In this document: positions 7,281 to 16,923 of the stretch, piece by piece
Position numbering within the stretch: the stretch's first letter is position 1
Layout of the letters: each line of letters begins with the position of its first letter
From: Flavobacteriales bacterium
GTDB taxonomy: Bacteria > Bacteroidota > Bacteroidia > Flavobacteriales_D > Crocinitomicaceae
NCBI GenBank assembly: GCA_947447525.1
Contig: CANFJL010000010.1
Span: forward strand, 1 to 64,000
DNA: 64,000 nt
Direction of reading: 5' to 3'
The notes under the pieces: generated by a model
The model's database searches: none
What the model saw: the letters and a program-made list of their open reading frames with translations, nothing else
What the model was told of the DNA's origin: nothing
Position numbers and translations under genes: made by a program

Positions 7281-9257
7281 TCATGATTTTATTCTTTTAA
7301 TAAATTCTTCTTGAACTGGATAACCTAACATTTTGGCTTTTTCAGCAAATAGGAGTGCGTTTTTATTGTCTGAGATTAAATTATAAGCAATGGATAGATT
7401 GTAATTTACAAAGGAATCATTTGGTTTTAATTGTACCGCTTTACTTAAATCTACGATGGCTTCTTTGTATTGCTTTAAATTAATTTTTGCAGTTCCACGA
7501 TAAAAATATCCACTGTAATCCAATGGAAATAATTGTATAATTCGAGTGCCCTGCTGGATGGTACTATCAAATTTTTGGGTATTCAAAAACTCCGCTGCTA
7601 CACTTTGTTCTATTTGAAGATTATTTGGGAACAATTGGGCTGCCTTTTGGAAATCCTTAAGCGCCTCTTGATGCTTTTGCATTTTTGAATAACTAATTCC
7701 TCTATTGAGATAAACCTCATAATTATTTTCATTTCTCTCCAACGCTAAAGCATACATTTCCATGGCCTCTTTAAATTTATTATCAAGGGCGTACATATTT
7801 GCCATATTACTATAAATTAAAGGGTCTCTTACGCGTGCTTTCACAAGTACTGCATAATCATTGAAAGCCAAATCCATCTTGCCTTGTTCGCGATAATAAT
7901 TCCCCCGATTCTTGTAGGCAACCTCTACACCGGTTTGATCTACCTGAATTGTTTGACCATTTTGAGAGATTTTGAAGGGGTATTTTTTAATTACATCCGT
8001 CCACAAAGTTTCAGAATTCTGCCAAATACCAACACGCTCATAACACAACTTCATAAAAACTAAGGCTATAATAATAGAGCCTGCATACAATACTTTTTTT
8101 CGTTTTTGAACCAATTGATCCGCAACACTTGCTATAAGAAAAAAAGCTCCTAAATAAGGGAGATAGGAATATCGATCAGCCATGATAGCAGAACCAACTG
8201 AAATAAATTGTAGTACTAAGGCAATCATCAAAATAAATACACCCATTCCTAAGAGAAAAGGAGTGAATAAGTTTGATTTTTTTCTCCATAATAAAAACCC
8301 AGGAATCAATACGATACAGAGAGATATAAAAGGTGTTAAATAATAGAAGAAGGGTAAATTACCCGAGTCACTTAAGCCAGGATAAGGATAAAAAGCAGAT
8401 AGATTGTAAGGGATGAATAATTTGACCCAATACATAATAAAACCATAGGAGGCAAACATTAATTGTTGAACCCAAGTGAAAACCTCATCAGCGGCAATAG
8501 CTCCTTTACTTTGTATTTGTAAGGCATTCCATCCAATCCATAATGAAAACAGCAAAAGGGGAATCTTTTCAAGAATGTTTTTAATAGTAATCTTCTTTTG
8601 GTAGAAGTAATCCATTAGCAAGAGGACCAGAGGTAAAGGAACTGCCATTGCTTTACTCAAACAAGATGCTACAAAGACAAGGGCGGTAATTAATAAGAAA
8701 AAATAATTCTTAGTTTTTAAATAAAAGAGATAGAAAATTAGACTCAATAAAAAGAAAAAAGCATATAAAACATCTTTTCTTTCCGCAATCCAAGCCACAC
8801 TCTCCACATGCATGGGATGAATACCAAACATAAGAGAGCAAAAGAAGGAAATGTATAGATTTTTTTGACTGAGGAGATAAATAAAAATAAAGACCAAAAG
8901 TACATTGGCTAAGTGTAATCCAACATTCCAATTGATATAAGACCCTATTTCTAACCCTGATTCTTGATAATTATACGCCAAGGTCAACATGGTCAAGGGA
9001 TGATAATTTAACATTACATCCGTACTTGGTGAAAAAAGCGAATCTATCTTCTCCTCATCAAAGGATCGTATTAAAGATTGATCAGTAACATATCCATTAT
9101 CATCCCAATTGGTTAAACTCTTCTCGGGATCAAAGGCAGGTTGGTAGGCTATTAGTGTTAACATAATAGCTAAAAAGGCAAGTAGATAAACTACTATTGA
9201 ACTTGATTTAGCAGTTGGAACTGCAATCTGTTTTTGTTTTTTATGCGCTTGCTTCAT
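7281..9257 (-). CDS. TMTC/PMT-like membrane glycosyltransferase with C-terminal TPR repeats
   Basis: A 658-residue protein. After a basic N-terminus (KQAHKKQKQ) come about ten membrane helices to residue 410, then a soluble part with TPR-like 34-residue helical repeats (AYKNRGNYYREQGKMDLAF, VYLNRGISYSKMQKHQEAL, FYRGTAKINLKQYKEAI). The motif NWDDNGYV near residue 50 and HPMHVESVAWIAERKD near residue 147 are characteristic of the TMTC/O-mannosyltransferase-like GT-C group, in which the acidic pair is catalytic. These enzymes use a polyprenyl- or dolichyl-phosphate sugar on the extracytoplasmic face. Substrate is unknown here. It follows ctpA by 18 bases, so it is probably in the same operon. 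Confidence 0.8.
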   Translation of the reverse strand: MKQAHKKQKQIAVPTAKSSSIVVYLLAFLAIMLTLIAYQPAFDPEKSLTNWDDNGYVTDQSLIRSFDEEKIDSLFSPSTDVMLNYHPLTMLTLAYNYQESGLEIGSYINWNVGLHLANVLLVFIFIYLLSQKNLYISFFCSLMFGIHPMHVESVAWIAERKDVLYAFFFLLSLIFYLFYLKTKNYFFLLITALVFVASCLSKAMAVPLPLVLLLMDYFYQKKITIKNILEKIPLLLFSLWIGWNALQIQSKGAIAADEVFTWVQQLMFASYGFIMYWVKLFIPYNLSAFYPYPGLSDSGNLPFFYYLTPFISLCIVLIPGFLLWRKKSNLFTPFLLGMGVFILMIALVLQFISVGSAIMADRYSYLPYLGAFFLIASVADQLVQKRKKVLYAGSIIIALVFMKLCYERVGIWQNSETLWTDVIKKYPFKISQNGQTIQVDQTGVEVAYKNRGNYYREQGKMDLAFNDYAVLVKARVRDPLIYSNMANMYALDNKFKEAMEMYALALERNENNYEVYLNRGISYSKMQKHQEALKDFQKAAQLFPNNLQIEQSVAAEFLNTQKFDSTIQQGTRIIQLFPLDYSGYFYRGTAKINLKQYKEAIVDLSKAVQLKPNDSFVNYNLSIAYNLISDNKNALLFAEKAKMLGYPVQEEFIKRIKS

Positions 9258-9275
9258 GGCAGGGTAGCAATAAAT

Positions 9276-10871
9276 CTATGGCTTTAATTTTTTTAATTGT
9301 TCAAGAGCTGCTTTTACTTCTTGATCTTGCGTATTTAAGACCATATAAAGCCCTTCTTCTGTCCATAATTGTCGCGCTAGTTCAGCTTTGATATTCTCAG
9401 CAATAAGTTTTTGACTGCGACTAAATGCACTAGGATTGAATTTCACTTTATAATTTTTAGCAGCATAAGAAGTAAATTGATTCAATAATGCAGTTGATAC
9501 TTGGAACTCTTTTACAAAGTCACTTGGAGATGCCCATTGTCCTCGCTTATTTTGAATGTAATCAAAAGCAAAAGAACCAAATGAGCCACTCCAAAGCAAT
9601 TCGGTTAAGTAATCGCTTCTATCGGTGGTATCATACGCCACAAAAACATCAGGGGTGATTCCTCCACCACCGTATACTGTTCGACCACCACGCGTTTTAA
9701 ACTTAAGTGAATCTGCAAATAAAGTAGTGTCAACATGATACATTTCACCATTAGCATAGCGTTCTTCATCACGCATATAGGCATCATAATCACCATTGTA
9801 TGGTTTTTGAATGCAACGACCTGATGGAGTATAATATCGCGCGATGGTAATTCTTAAATTAGAACCATCTCTTAAGGCCCTGTCTTCTTGAACTAAGCCT
9901 TTTCCAAAAGATCTCCTTCCTACAATAATCGCTCTATCATTGTCTTGTAAAGCCCCTGCTAAAATTTCACTTGCAGAAGCAGATTGTGCATTTATGAGAA
10001 CAACAGCCTTCATATTTTCTAGAATACCGCCAGATTTTGAGTAATACACTTTTTTGCCGTCTATTCTTCCTTGTGTTTTTAACATTACTAAACCTTGCTT
10101 CAAAAACTCATCGGCAATATCTGTTGCTGCTGTTAAAACTCCCCCACCATTATTTCTTAAATCCAAAATAATTTTTTTCATTCCTTTTGCTTTTAATTTA
10201 AGCGCTTGTTCATGAAATTCTTCTGCCGTTGGAATTGAAAATTGATCAATTAATATATACCCAGTCTCTTTGTCAATCATGTAAGCAGAAAGCACTGTTT
10301 TAATAGGGATTTCTCCTCTTTGTATCGAAAAATTAAGTGCTTTGCGCTTCCTTAAAATAGTAACATTAACTGCTGTTCCAACATCACCTTTAAGATTAGC
10401 CAAAACTTTATCGTTGCTGATTTTCTTTCCTGTAAAAGGCTTTCCAGAAATTTTAATGATTTTATCCCCTGCTTTTATTCCAACATACTCCGCAGGTGCA
10501 TTTGGTAAAACGCTGGTGATACATACAGTGTCGCGAATTATTTGAAATCGTACCCCTACTCCACCAAATTTTCCATCAATTGATTCATTTACAGATTGCA
10601 TATCCTTTGCGGCAATATAATTACTGTGCGGATCCAAATGATGCAGCATTCCCTGAATAGTCGTTTCGAAAATTTTATTTTTATCAATAGGATCTACATA
10701 CCGTTGATCTAAAATGTTCAAAATATCCTTAAGTTTTTCAACCTCAGTTTCATTTGAAGATAAGGTGGCGTTAACATGAAAAAAAGACCCGACTATTAAG
10801 CCAATCGTCAAGCTTATTGCTATAATAATAGGAAGCGTATAATTTGTTTTTTTTTCAATTTCAGACATCAT
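9276..10871 (-). CDS. C-terminal processing peptidase (S41A, CtpA/Prc type)
   Basis: A 531-residue protein from the ATG at 10871; the next ATG is one codon later, and an upstream TTG at 10874 is also possible. Residues about 10-30 form an N-terminal membrane anchor, so the enzyme faces the periplasm. A PDZ domain spans about 90-175 (GVGVRFQI, APAEYVGIKAGDKIIKI). The S41 core follows, with the catalytic serine in INAQSASASEILAGAL and the lysine in GRRSFGKGLVQ. These proteases trim the C-termini of envelope proteins and cell-wall enzymes. Its start overlaps the end of the dCMP deaminase gene by 11 bases, suggesting translational coupling. Confidence 0.93.
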   Translation of the reverse strand: MMSEIEKKTNYTLPIIIAISLTIGLIVGSFFHVNATLSSNETEVEKLKDILNILDQRYVDPIDKNKIFETTIQGMLHHLDPHSNYIAAKDMQSVNESIDGKFGGVGVRFQIIRDTVCITSVLPNAPAEYVGIKAGDKIIKISGKPFTGKKISNDKVLANLKGDVGTAVNVTILRKRKALNFSIQRGEIPIKTVLSAYMIDKETGYILIDQFSIPTAEEFHEQALKLKAKGMKKIILDLRNNGGGVLTAATDIADEFLKQGLVMLKTQGRIDGKKVYYSKSGGILENMKAVVLINAQSASASEILAGALQDNDRAIIVGRRSFGKGLVQEDRALRDGSNLRITIARYYTPSGRCIQKPYNGDYDAYMRDEERYANGEMYHVDTTLFADSLKFKTRGGRTVYGGGGITPDVFVAYDTTDRSDYLTELLWSGSFGSFAFDYIQNKRGQWASPSDFVKEFQVSTALLNQFTSYAAKNYKVKFNPSAFSRSQKLIAENIKAELARQLWTEEGLYMVLNTQDQEVKAALEQLKKLKP

Positions 10872-11301
10872 CAATGTTTTTAATTTGTGTTACTTCAATA
10901 CCTGCATTCTCTAAAAATGAAATTCCAGAAATATCCTTATAGGACTCTATAAAAACAACTCTTTTAATGCCCGCCTGTAAAACTAATTTACTGCAATCCT
11001 TACAAGGAGAATGCGTAAGATATAAGGTAGCACCGTGACAATTATTGGTAGATTTTGCGACTTTCAATATAGCATTCGCTTCAGCATGTAAGACATACCA
11101 ATGTGTTTCTCCAATATCATTTTCGCAAGAATTATCAAATCCTGCTGGAGTGCCATTATAACCATCTGAAATAATTACTGAGTCTTTCACAATGATTGCC
11201 CCTACTTTTTTTCTTTGGCAATAAGAAAGCATTGCCCAACTAGTAGCAAGTCTCAAATACGCTTTATCGTAACGGGATAACTTTTTATCAATTTCTAACA
11301 T
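10861..11301 (-). CDS. dCMP deaminase / zinc cytidine-deaminase-like protein (ComEB type)
   Basis: A 146-residue protein from the ATG at 11301; a GTG two codons upstream is an alternative. Zinc and catalytic motifs are intact: HAE at residues 72-74, with the glutamate as proton shuttle, and PCKDC with C100 and C103. The segment GYNGTPAGFDNSCE is typical of deoxycytidylate deaminases, which convert dCMP to dUMP as a route to dTMP. Such a role suits a genome segment that also encodes ribonucleotide reductase 2 kb away. It lies 40 bases downstream of the FAD oxidoreductase gene and overlaps ctpA. Confidence 0.9.
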   Translation of the reverse strand: MLEIDKKLSRYDKAYLRLATSWAMLSYCQRKKVGAIIVKDSVIISDGYNGTPAGFDNSCENDIGETHWYVLHAEANAILKVAKSTNNCHGATLYLTHSPCKDCSKLVLQAGIKRVVFIESYKDISGISFLENAGIEVTQIKNIDDV

Positions 11302-11341
11302 AGTCACAAATTTATTGAATTAATCGTGCTTTAGGAACACT

Positions 11342-12397
11342 TTATGAAAAGAACTTATATCGCTTGAGCGATACCTCCGGATCAAGTGCTTTTCCATCCA
11401 AAAGATATTCTGCCATTTCTGCTGCTAACCTTGGCGCCAAGAGATATCCTTTTGCTCCCAAACCATTAAAAATATGGAGCTTGGGAAATTGTGGGTGCGT
11501 TCCCATGGTGGGGCGTCTGTCCATTGTGGTCGGACGAATACCGATGGGTTGAGAAAGAACTTCAACTTCTTGTTCACTTATATATTTTAGTTGATCCAAC
11601 AAGTGAATTTTTGCTGTTTCAGTGGGGACTAATTCTTCATTATCCCACTCATATGTAGCGCCAATTCTAAACTTTTGTTGGCCTATTGGAAAAACAAAAC
11701 ACTTTAAATGAAGCGACTCGTTTTCTGGAAAAATATCTGATTTTACCTCTAAAGTTTGTCCCTTAGTGGATTTAACCGGGACATTATTAAAGAAAGGACA
11801 GCTAGAATTTTTGTAACCTGTACAGAAAATAATATGATCGAAAACTTCATTTTCATAGGTGCCCGACATTGGGTCTAGCTGAGATGGGGTGAATGTTTTA
11901 GATTTAAGAAGTCCTTGATTAGAAAAATAGGCGCGATTCTTTAAATAATAATCTTGAGCATGGACAAAAAAACCACTCTTTACCAATCCAGTCCCAAAAG
12001 CAGTTTTATACTTTTGCGGCGTTTCACTTTCTAAAAGAGGTGTTAAATGGGCTTGAAAGTCTGGTAATTCCTGCTTTTTTATCCACTCCTCTCTTTCTTG
12101 CTCTGAAGGAAATATTCTTCTTATTAAAAGAGGTTCTGCAAGGGTAATATTTAATAAATGCTCCAACGATTTATAATACTCCCAGCTGTATTGTAAAAAA
12201 TCTGCTGCACGCCACGAAAGGGTCGTTCTTCTAAACACCAAAGGATTAACCATACCAGCTGCTACCCTGGTCGAGTGATTCTCTCCATCATCTATTATTT
12301 GTACCGACTGATTTCTTTGAATTAAATGATGCGCAAGAGAGGAGCCTGCTAAGCCTCCGCCAATAATTAAAAATTTCTTTGAATCTTCTTGCTCCAT
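11342..12397 (-). CDS. FAD-dependent oxidoreductase of the DAO family
   Basis: A 351-residue protein with an N-terminal dinucleotide-binding motif IIGGGLAGSSLAHHL (residues 10-24) and a C-terminal FAD-binding segment GLGAKGYLLAPRLA, as in D-amino-acid oxidase/glycine oxidase and the oxidase half of MnmC. The middle contains RIGATYEWDN and GIRPTTMDRRP, typical of this group. It probably oxidises a secondary amine or amino acid, but the substrate cannot be read from the sequence. It is not fused to a methyltransferase, so a full MnmC is ruled out. Its start overlaps the comF stop (TAATG), indicating co-translation. Confidence 0.85.
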   Translation of the reverse strand: MEQEDSKKFLIIGGGLAGSSLAHHLIQRNQSVQIIDDGENHSTRVAAGMVNPLVFRRTTLSWRAADFLQYSWEYYKSLEHLLNITLAEPLLIRRIFPSEQEREEWIKKQELPDFQAHLTPLLESETPQKYKTAFGTGLVKSGFFVHAQDYYLKNRAYFSNQGLLKSKTFTPSQLDPMSGTYENEVFDHIIFCTGYKNSSCPFFNNVPVKSTKGQTLEVKSDIFPENESLHLKCFVFPIGQQKFRIGATYEWDNEELVPTETAKIHLLDQLKYISEQEVEVLSQPIGIRPTTMDRRPTMGTHPQFPKLHIFNGLGAKGYLLAPRLAAEMAEYLLDGKALDPEVSLKRYKFFS

Positions 12398-13185
12398 TAC
12401 TTTGCCATTGCTAGTACAAAAATACTAATTTCAAGAGCGGGGTAACGTTTATTAATGATGGAGATGATCGCTTCTAAGGTTGCGCCCGTTGTAACTACAT
12501 CATCCACTATGACAATGTGTTTATATTGATGCCATTTTTTGTTTAATTTAAATACATTTTGAACATTTAACCTCCGATGAAAAATTGACTTTTTAGTTTG
12601 GCTATTGGTGTTTTTAGTTTTCCGAATAAAATTACAATCAACCGGAACCTTTAATATAGAGGCAATGCCTTTAGCCAATTGTTCACTTTGATTATAACCC
12701 CTATTGAATTTTTTTCTAGAATGAATTGGTACGGGAATAAAGGCGTCGATTTTGAGATTTTGATTTTTTTGTAACCAATCCGTTGCCATCCATTTACCTA
12801 ACTGAATGCCTAATTGAGCTTTATAACCATATTTTAATTGATGTAAAATCTTTTGTTCATGTGTGCCTTTTTCAAAATAAAATAATGCGAAAGTCCTGTG
12901 AACTTTAACCCTGCCCCAAAATAATTTATCTAAAGTGTTTTCCTGTGTAGAAATATCATAATATATCATATGAATTTCCATTGTGCAAAACGAACATATA
13001 TTATGCTCATTATCTAACAATTCTCTTTCACAGGTTAAGCATAAATTTGGGAAAATAAGGTTTGAAATTTCATGGAGGCAAGACTTAAAATAAGAATATG
13101 TTTGATAGAATAAGGGTTTCAAAAAAATGAACAAATGCTTGTTTATAAAGAAAGAAAATTTATTGAAAATAGAGACCAAAATCAA
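12397..13185 (-). CDS. comF: ComF family phosphoribosyltransferase-like protein
   Basis: About 262 residues if translated from the TTG at 13185; no ATG occurs before residue 71, so a TTG or ATT start is needed and the exact N-terminus is uncertain. A zinc-finger-like set C49, C52, C64, C67 is followed by the PRTase domain with the PRPP loop VIVDDVVTTGAT near residue 230 and the ComF motif NRGYNQSEQLAKGIA. ComF proteins are needed for DNA uptake in naturally competent bacteria, probably acting on incoming single strands. It leads the presumed operon comF-DAO-dCMP deaminase-ctpA. The N-terminal 40 residues before the zinc finger look hydrophobic and atypical. Confidence 0.88.
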   Translation of the reverse strand: MILVSIFNKFSFFINKHLFIFLKPLFYQTYSYFKSCLHEISNLIFPNLCLTCERELLDNEHNICSFCTMEIHMIYYDISTQENTLDKLFWGRVKVHRTFALFYFEKGTHEQKILHQLKYGYKAQLGIQLGKWMATDWLQKNQNLKIDAFIPVPIHSRKKFNRGYNQSEQLAKGIASILKVPVDCNFIRKTKNTNSQTKKSIFHRRLNVQNVFKLNKKWHQYKHIVIVDDVVTTGATLEAIISIINKRYPALEISIFVLAMAK

Positions 13186-13542
13186 ATAATTTTAATGGAG
13201 TTCTTACCCATAAGAAATAATAGTTAATGAAGTGCTAAAAAGTTATCAAAATTGTAATTTTTTTAGTGTGAATATCTTTTGTTTCAATGTTGAAAAGGGC
13301 GGCATCGTTTACTGCAAATAGGTTTGCGAAAAGTGATGTTAATAAGAGTAAAAAATTGTTAATTTCTTTACTTGTTTTTGGGTTTAATTATGATAAAATT
13401 TGTAAGCCTCAAACAAACGAAGTTTTTCCAAATTAATTGGAATGAATTCACACAAAAAAGGAGGAAACAATTCTTTTTTAAGAAAAAATAAATAACGCTT
13501 CCGAATGGTAGTGTGAAAATATAATTTAAATAAATAATAAAA
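13186..13542. promoter_or_regulatory. Divergent intergenic region between comF and nrdB
   Basis: The 357 bases hold no gene and must carry the promoters of both flanking operons. TAGGTTTG at 13319-13326 matches the Bacteroidota -7 consensus TAnnTTTG facing nrdB, though a clear -33 element at the right distance is missing. AGTGTGAATAT (13265-13275) and AGTGTGAAAATAT (13510-13522) form a direct repeat that might be a regulator site; neither is a palindromic NrdR box. The leader of nrdB would be long if the 13319 promoter is used. Confidence 0.4.
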
Positions 13543-14520
13543 ATGGCAGACCACAACGAACCCATATTAGTATCGAATAACAATCGTTTTGTATTGTTTC
13601 CTATACAACATGACGACATTTGGGCTTTTTATAAAAAAGCAGAGGCAAGTTTTTGGACGGCTGAAGAAATTGATTTATCTCCAGACTTGATAGATTGGGA
13701 GCACAAATTAAATGATAATGAGCGTCATTTTATCAAGCATGTTCTAGCCTTTTTTGCGGCATCAGATGGTATCGTAAATGAAAATTTAGCCGAGAATTTC
13801 TTATCTGAAGTACAATATACTGAGGCTAAATTTTTCTACGGGTTTCAGGTAGCAGCTGAAAATATTCACTCTGAAACATATTCTCTACTGATAGACACCT
13901 ACATTAAAGATACTGCCGATAAAGCACATTTGTTTAATGCAATTGACACTTTAGATTGTGTTCGAAAAAAAGCAGAGTGGGCCTTAAAATGGATTGAAAA
14001 AGGAACATTTGCTGAGCGCTTAGTTGCTTTCGCTGCGGTGGAGGGAATATTTTTCTCAGGGTCTTTTTGCTCTATTTTTTGGTTGAAAAAGCGTGGTTTA
14101 ATGCCTGGGCTTTCTTTCTCCAATGAATTGATTTCAAGAGATGAGGGTTTGCATTGTGACTTTGCTTGTTTGTTGTATACCAAACACCTTGTTAATCAAT
14201 TGCCAAAAGAAAGAGTGATGGAAATTATTATGGATGCGGTATTGATTGAAAAAGATTTTGTTACTGATGCTTTACCTGTGAAGCTTATTGGAATGAATAG
14301 TGATTTAATGAGTCAATATATTGAGTTTGTTGCCGATCGTTTATTACTGGAATTAGGAAATGATAAAGTGTATAATGCTACCAATCCTTTTGACTTTATG
14401 GAAATGATTTCACTTCAAGGAAAATCTAACTTTTTTGAAAAACGAGTTGGAGAATACCAAAAAGCAGGTGTTATGGCAGGAAAAGATACACAAACATTTA
14501 GTTTGAACGAAGAATTTTAA
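13543..14520 (+). CDS. nrdB: Ribonucleoside-diphosphate reductase, beta subunit (class Ia)
   Basis: A 325-residue R2 subunit that houses the di-iron centre and tyrosyl radical for reducing ribonucleotides. The segments [10 protein letters not shown] and [18 protein letters not shown] match eukaryotic-type R2. By that alignment the visible iron ligands include D44, E106 and H109, and the radical tyrosine is Y113, all present. Further ligands are in [10 protein letters not shown] and [11 protein letters not shown]. The C-terminus [11 protein letters not shown] is the acidic peptide that docks into the alpha subunit. nrdA follows after 19 bases, so both subunits come from one transcript. Confidence 0.96.
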   Translation: MADHNEPILVSNNNRFVLFPIQHDDIWAFYKKAEASFWTAEEIDLSPDLIDWEHKLNDNERHFIKHVLAFFAASDGIVNENLAENFLSEVQYTEAKFFYGFQVAAENIHSETYSLLIDTYIKDTADKAHLFNAIDTLDCVRKKAEWALKWIEKGTFAERLVAFAAVEGIFFSGSFCSIFWLKKRGLMPGLSFSNELISRDEGLHCDFACLLYTKHLVNQLPKERVMEIIMDAVLIEKDFVTDALPVKLIGMNSDLMSQYIEFVADRLLLELGNDKVYNATNPFDFMEMISLQGKSNFFEKRVGEYQKAGVMAGKDTQTFSLNEEF

Positions 14521-14539
14521 ATAGAATTAGAAAAAAAGA

Positions 14540-16921
14540 ATGCATATGTACGTAGTTAAAAGAGACGGAAAGAAAGAGCCAGTAAAATTTGATAAAATCA
14601 CTGCTCGAATTATTAAAATGTGTTACGGTTTAGATCCCTTGGTGTCTCCAGAGGCTGTTGCAATGAAAGTTATAGAAGGGATTTATGACGGTGTGTCTAC
14701 ATCTGATTTAGATAATTTGGCGGCTGAAGTTGCTGCTGCTAAAACAATTGATCATCCAGATTATGCCTTGCTTGCATCACGGATTGCAGTATCTAATTTA
14801 CACAAAGAAACCAAAAAGACTTTCTCTGATGTAATGCATGACTTGTACACTTATGTAGATCCAAAAACCAATTTGCCTGCAGCTTTGTTATCCAAAGATG
14901 TTTATGATATCGTAATGGACAATAAAGAAGCCTTGGATTCAAGTATTATTTATGATCGTGATTTTAGATATGATTATTTTGGGTTTAAAACATTGACGCG
15001 TTCTTACCTGATGAAATTAAACGATAAGATAGCAGAACGTCCTCAACAAATGTTGATGCGTGTTTCTTTGGGGATCCATAAAAACGATATTAAATCTGCA
15101 ATTATCACCTATAACTTAATGTCTGAAGGCTGGTTTACTCATGCTACTCCTACATTATTTAATTCAGGTACTCCTAAGCCTCAAATGTCCTCTTGTTTCT
15201 TATTAACCATGAAAGAGGATAGCATTAGCGGTATTTATGATACACTGAAGTCATGTGCTCAGATTTCTCAATCTGCTGGTGGAATAGGATTGGCTATTCA
15301 TGATATTAGAGCAACCGGTTCTTATATTAAAGGAACGAACGGTGCATCCAATGGTATCGTACCTATGTTGCGTGTATTCAATGACACCGCTAGATATGTT
15401 GACCAAGGAGGAGGAAAAAGAAAAGGGTCTTTCGCTATTTATATAGAGCCTTGGCATGCTGATGTCTTTGACTTCTTAGACTTGAAAAAAAATCACGGAA
15501 AGGAAGAACAAAGAGCAAGAGATTTATTCTTTGCACTTTGGATTCCAGATTTATTCATGAAACGCGTAAAAGAAAATGGAGAATGGACTTTAATGTGTCC
15601 GCACGAATGTCCAGGACTTTCTGATACACACAGTGAAGAATTTGAAGCGCTTTATACGAAATACGAAAAGGCAGGTAAAGGAAGGAAAACCATAAAAGCA
15701 CAAGATTTATGGTTCAAAATTCTAGAGTCTCAAATTGAAACTGGTACACCTTATATGTTGTACAAAGATGCAGCCAACGCTAAGTCGAATCAACAAAATT
15801 TAGGTACAATCAAATCATCTAACCTTTGTACAGAAATTATAGAATATACAGCACCAGATGAAATTGCTGTATGTAATTTAGCTTCTTTAGCATTGCCTAA
15901 ATATATTAACGAAAAAGGTGAGTTTGATCACAACAAGTTATTTGAAGTTACCTATCAAGCTACCGTTAATTTGAATAGAATTATCGATGAAAACTTCTAC
16001 CCTGTGGAAGAGGCAAGAAAATCAAATATGCGTCACCGTCCAATTGGATTGGGGGTGCAAGGATTGGCTGATGCTTTCATATTAATGGGTTATCCTTTCG
16101 AATCTGAGGAGGCTAGAGCTTTAAATAGAGAAATTTTTGAAACTATTTATTTTGCAGCTATGACCGCTTCCAAAGATCAGGCTTGTGAATTTGGTCCTTA
16201 TGAAACATATGCAGGTTCACCAACTTCACAAGGTGTATTTCAATATGATATGTGGGGTGTTACACCAAGTTCTCGTTGGGAATGGGATGTTTTAAAAGAA
16301 GAAGTTAAAAAACATGGTGTAAGAAATTCATTATTACTTGCTCCAATGCCTACAGCATCAACTGCTCAAATCTTAGGAAATAATGAGTGTTTCGAACCAT
16401 ATACTTCCAATATTTATACGCGTCGTGTATTGTCTGGAGAATTTATTATTGTAAATAAGCATTTGTTGAAGGACTTGGTAAAAAGAGGTTTGTGGGATAA
16501 AGAAATGCGCCATAAAATCATGACCGCAAATGGTTCCATTCAAAGTATCAAGGAAATTCCTCAAGATGTGAAGGATTTATACAAAACTGCTTGGGAAATT
16601 TCTCAAAAAGCAATTATTGAACTTGCTGCAGATAGAGGAGCTTATATTTGTCAAAGTCAATCACTTAATATCTTCATGGAAAATGCCAATTTTGGTAAAT
16701 TAACTTCTATGCATTTCTATGGTTGGGAAAAAGGATTGAAAACAGGTATGTACTACCTTAGAACAAAAGCTGCGACTGATGCGATCAAATTTACAGTAGA
16801 TAAAGTAATGGAAGAGGAGCCAAATGTTAGCTTGATTGACCCAACTACTGCTGAAATGGATGCTGCGGCTCTTGCATGTTCTTTAGAGAATCCTGATTCT
16901 TGTGAAATGTGTTCTGGATAG
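14540..16921 (+). CDS. nrdA: Ribonucleoside-diphosphate reductase, alpha subunit (class Ia)
   Basis: A 793-residue catalytic R1 subunit; ATGs at 14540 and 14546 are both possible starts. Residues 1-90 form an ATP-cone, the allosteric activity site ([16 protein letters not shown]). The active-site cysteines are recognisable in [15 protein letters not shown] and IAVCNLASL, and the C-terminal redox pair is CEMC within the last six residues (CEMCSG). Together with NrdB it converts NDPs to dNDPs in the cytoplasm. The alpha subunit resembles eukaryotic R1, as is usual in this phylum. A strong terminator hairpin lies 45 bases after the stop, inside the convergent gene. Confidence 0.96.
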   Translation: MHMYVVKRDGKKEPVKFDKITARIIKMCYGLDPLVSPEAVAMKVIEGIYDGVSTSDLDNLAAEVAAAKTIDHPDYALLASRIAVSNLHKETKKTFSDVMHDLYTYVDPKTNLPAALLSKDVYDIVMDNKEALDSSIIYDRDFRYDYFGFKTLTRSYLMKLNDKIAERPQQMLMRVSLGIHKNDIKSAIITYNLMSEGWFTHATPTLFNSGTPKPQMSSCFLLTMKEDSISGIYDTLKSCAQISQSAGGIGLAIHDIRATGSYIKGTNGASNGIVPMLRVFNDTARYVDQGGGKRKGSFAIYIEPWHADVFDFLDLKKNHGKEEQRARDLFFALWIPDLFMKRVKENGEWTLMCPHECPGLSDTHSEEFEALYTKYEKAGKGRKTIKAQDLWFKILESQIETGTPYMLYKDAANAKSNQQNLGTIKSSNLCTEIIEYTAPDEIAVCNLASLALPKYINEKGEFDHNKLFEVTYQATVNLNRIIDENFYPVEEARKSNMRHRPIGLGVQGLADAFILMGYPFESEEARALNREIFETIYFAAMTASKDQACEFGPYETYAGSPTSQGVFQYDMWGVTPSSRWEWDVLKEEVKKHGVRNSLLLAPMPTASTAQILGNNECFEPYTSNIYTRRVLSGEFIIVNKHLLKDLVKRGLWDKEMRHKIMTANGSIQSIKEIPQDVKDLYKTAWEISQKAIIELAADRGAYICQSQSLNIFMENANFGKLTSMHFYGWEKGLKTGMYYLRTKAATDAIKFTVDKVMEEEPNVSLIDPTTAEMDAAALACSLENPDSCEMCSG

Positions 16922-16923
16922 AA

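Noticed and set aside
11342..12397. MnmC (tRNA modification) assignment for the FAD oxidoreductase
   Set aside because: The methyltransferase half is missing and DAO-family oxidases with other substrates look the same at this level.
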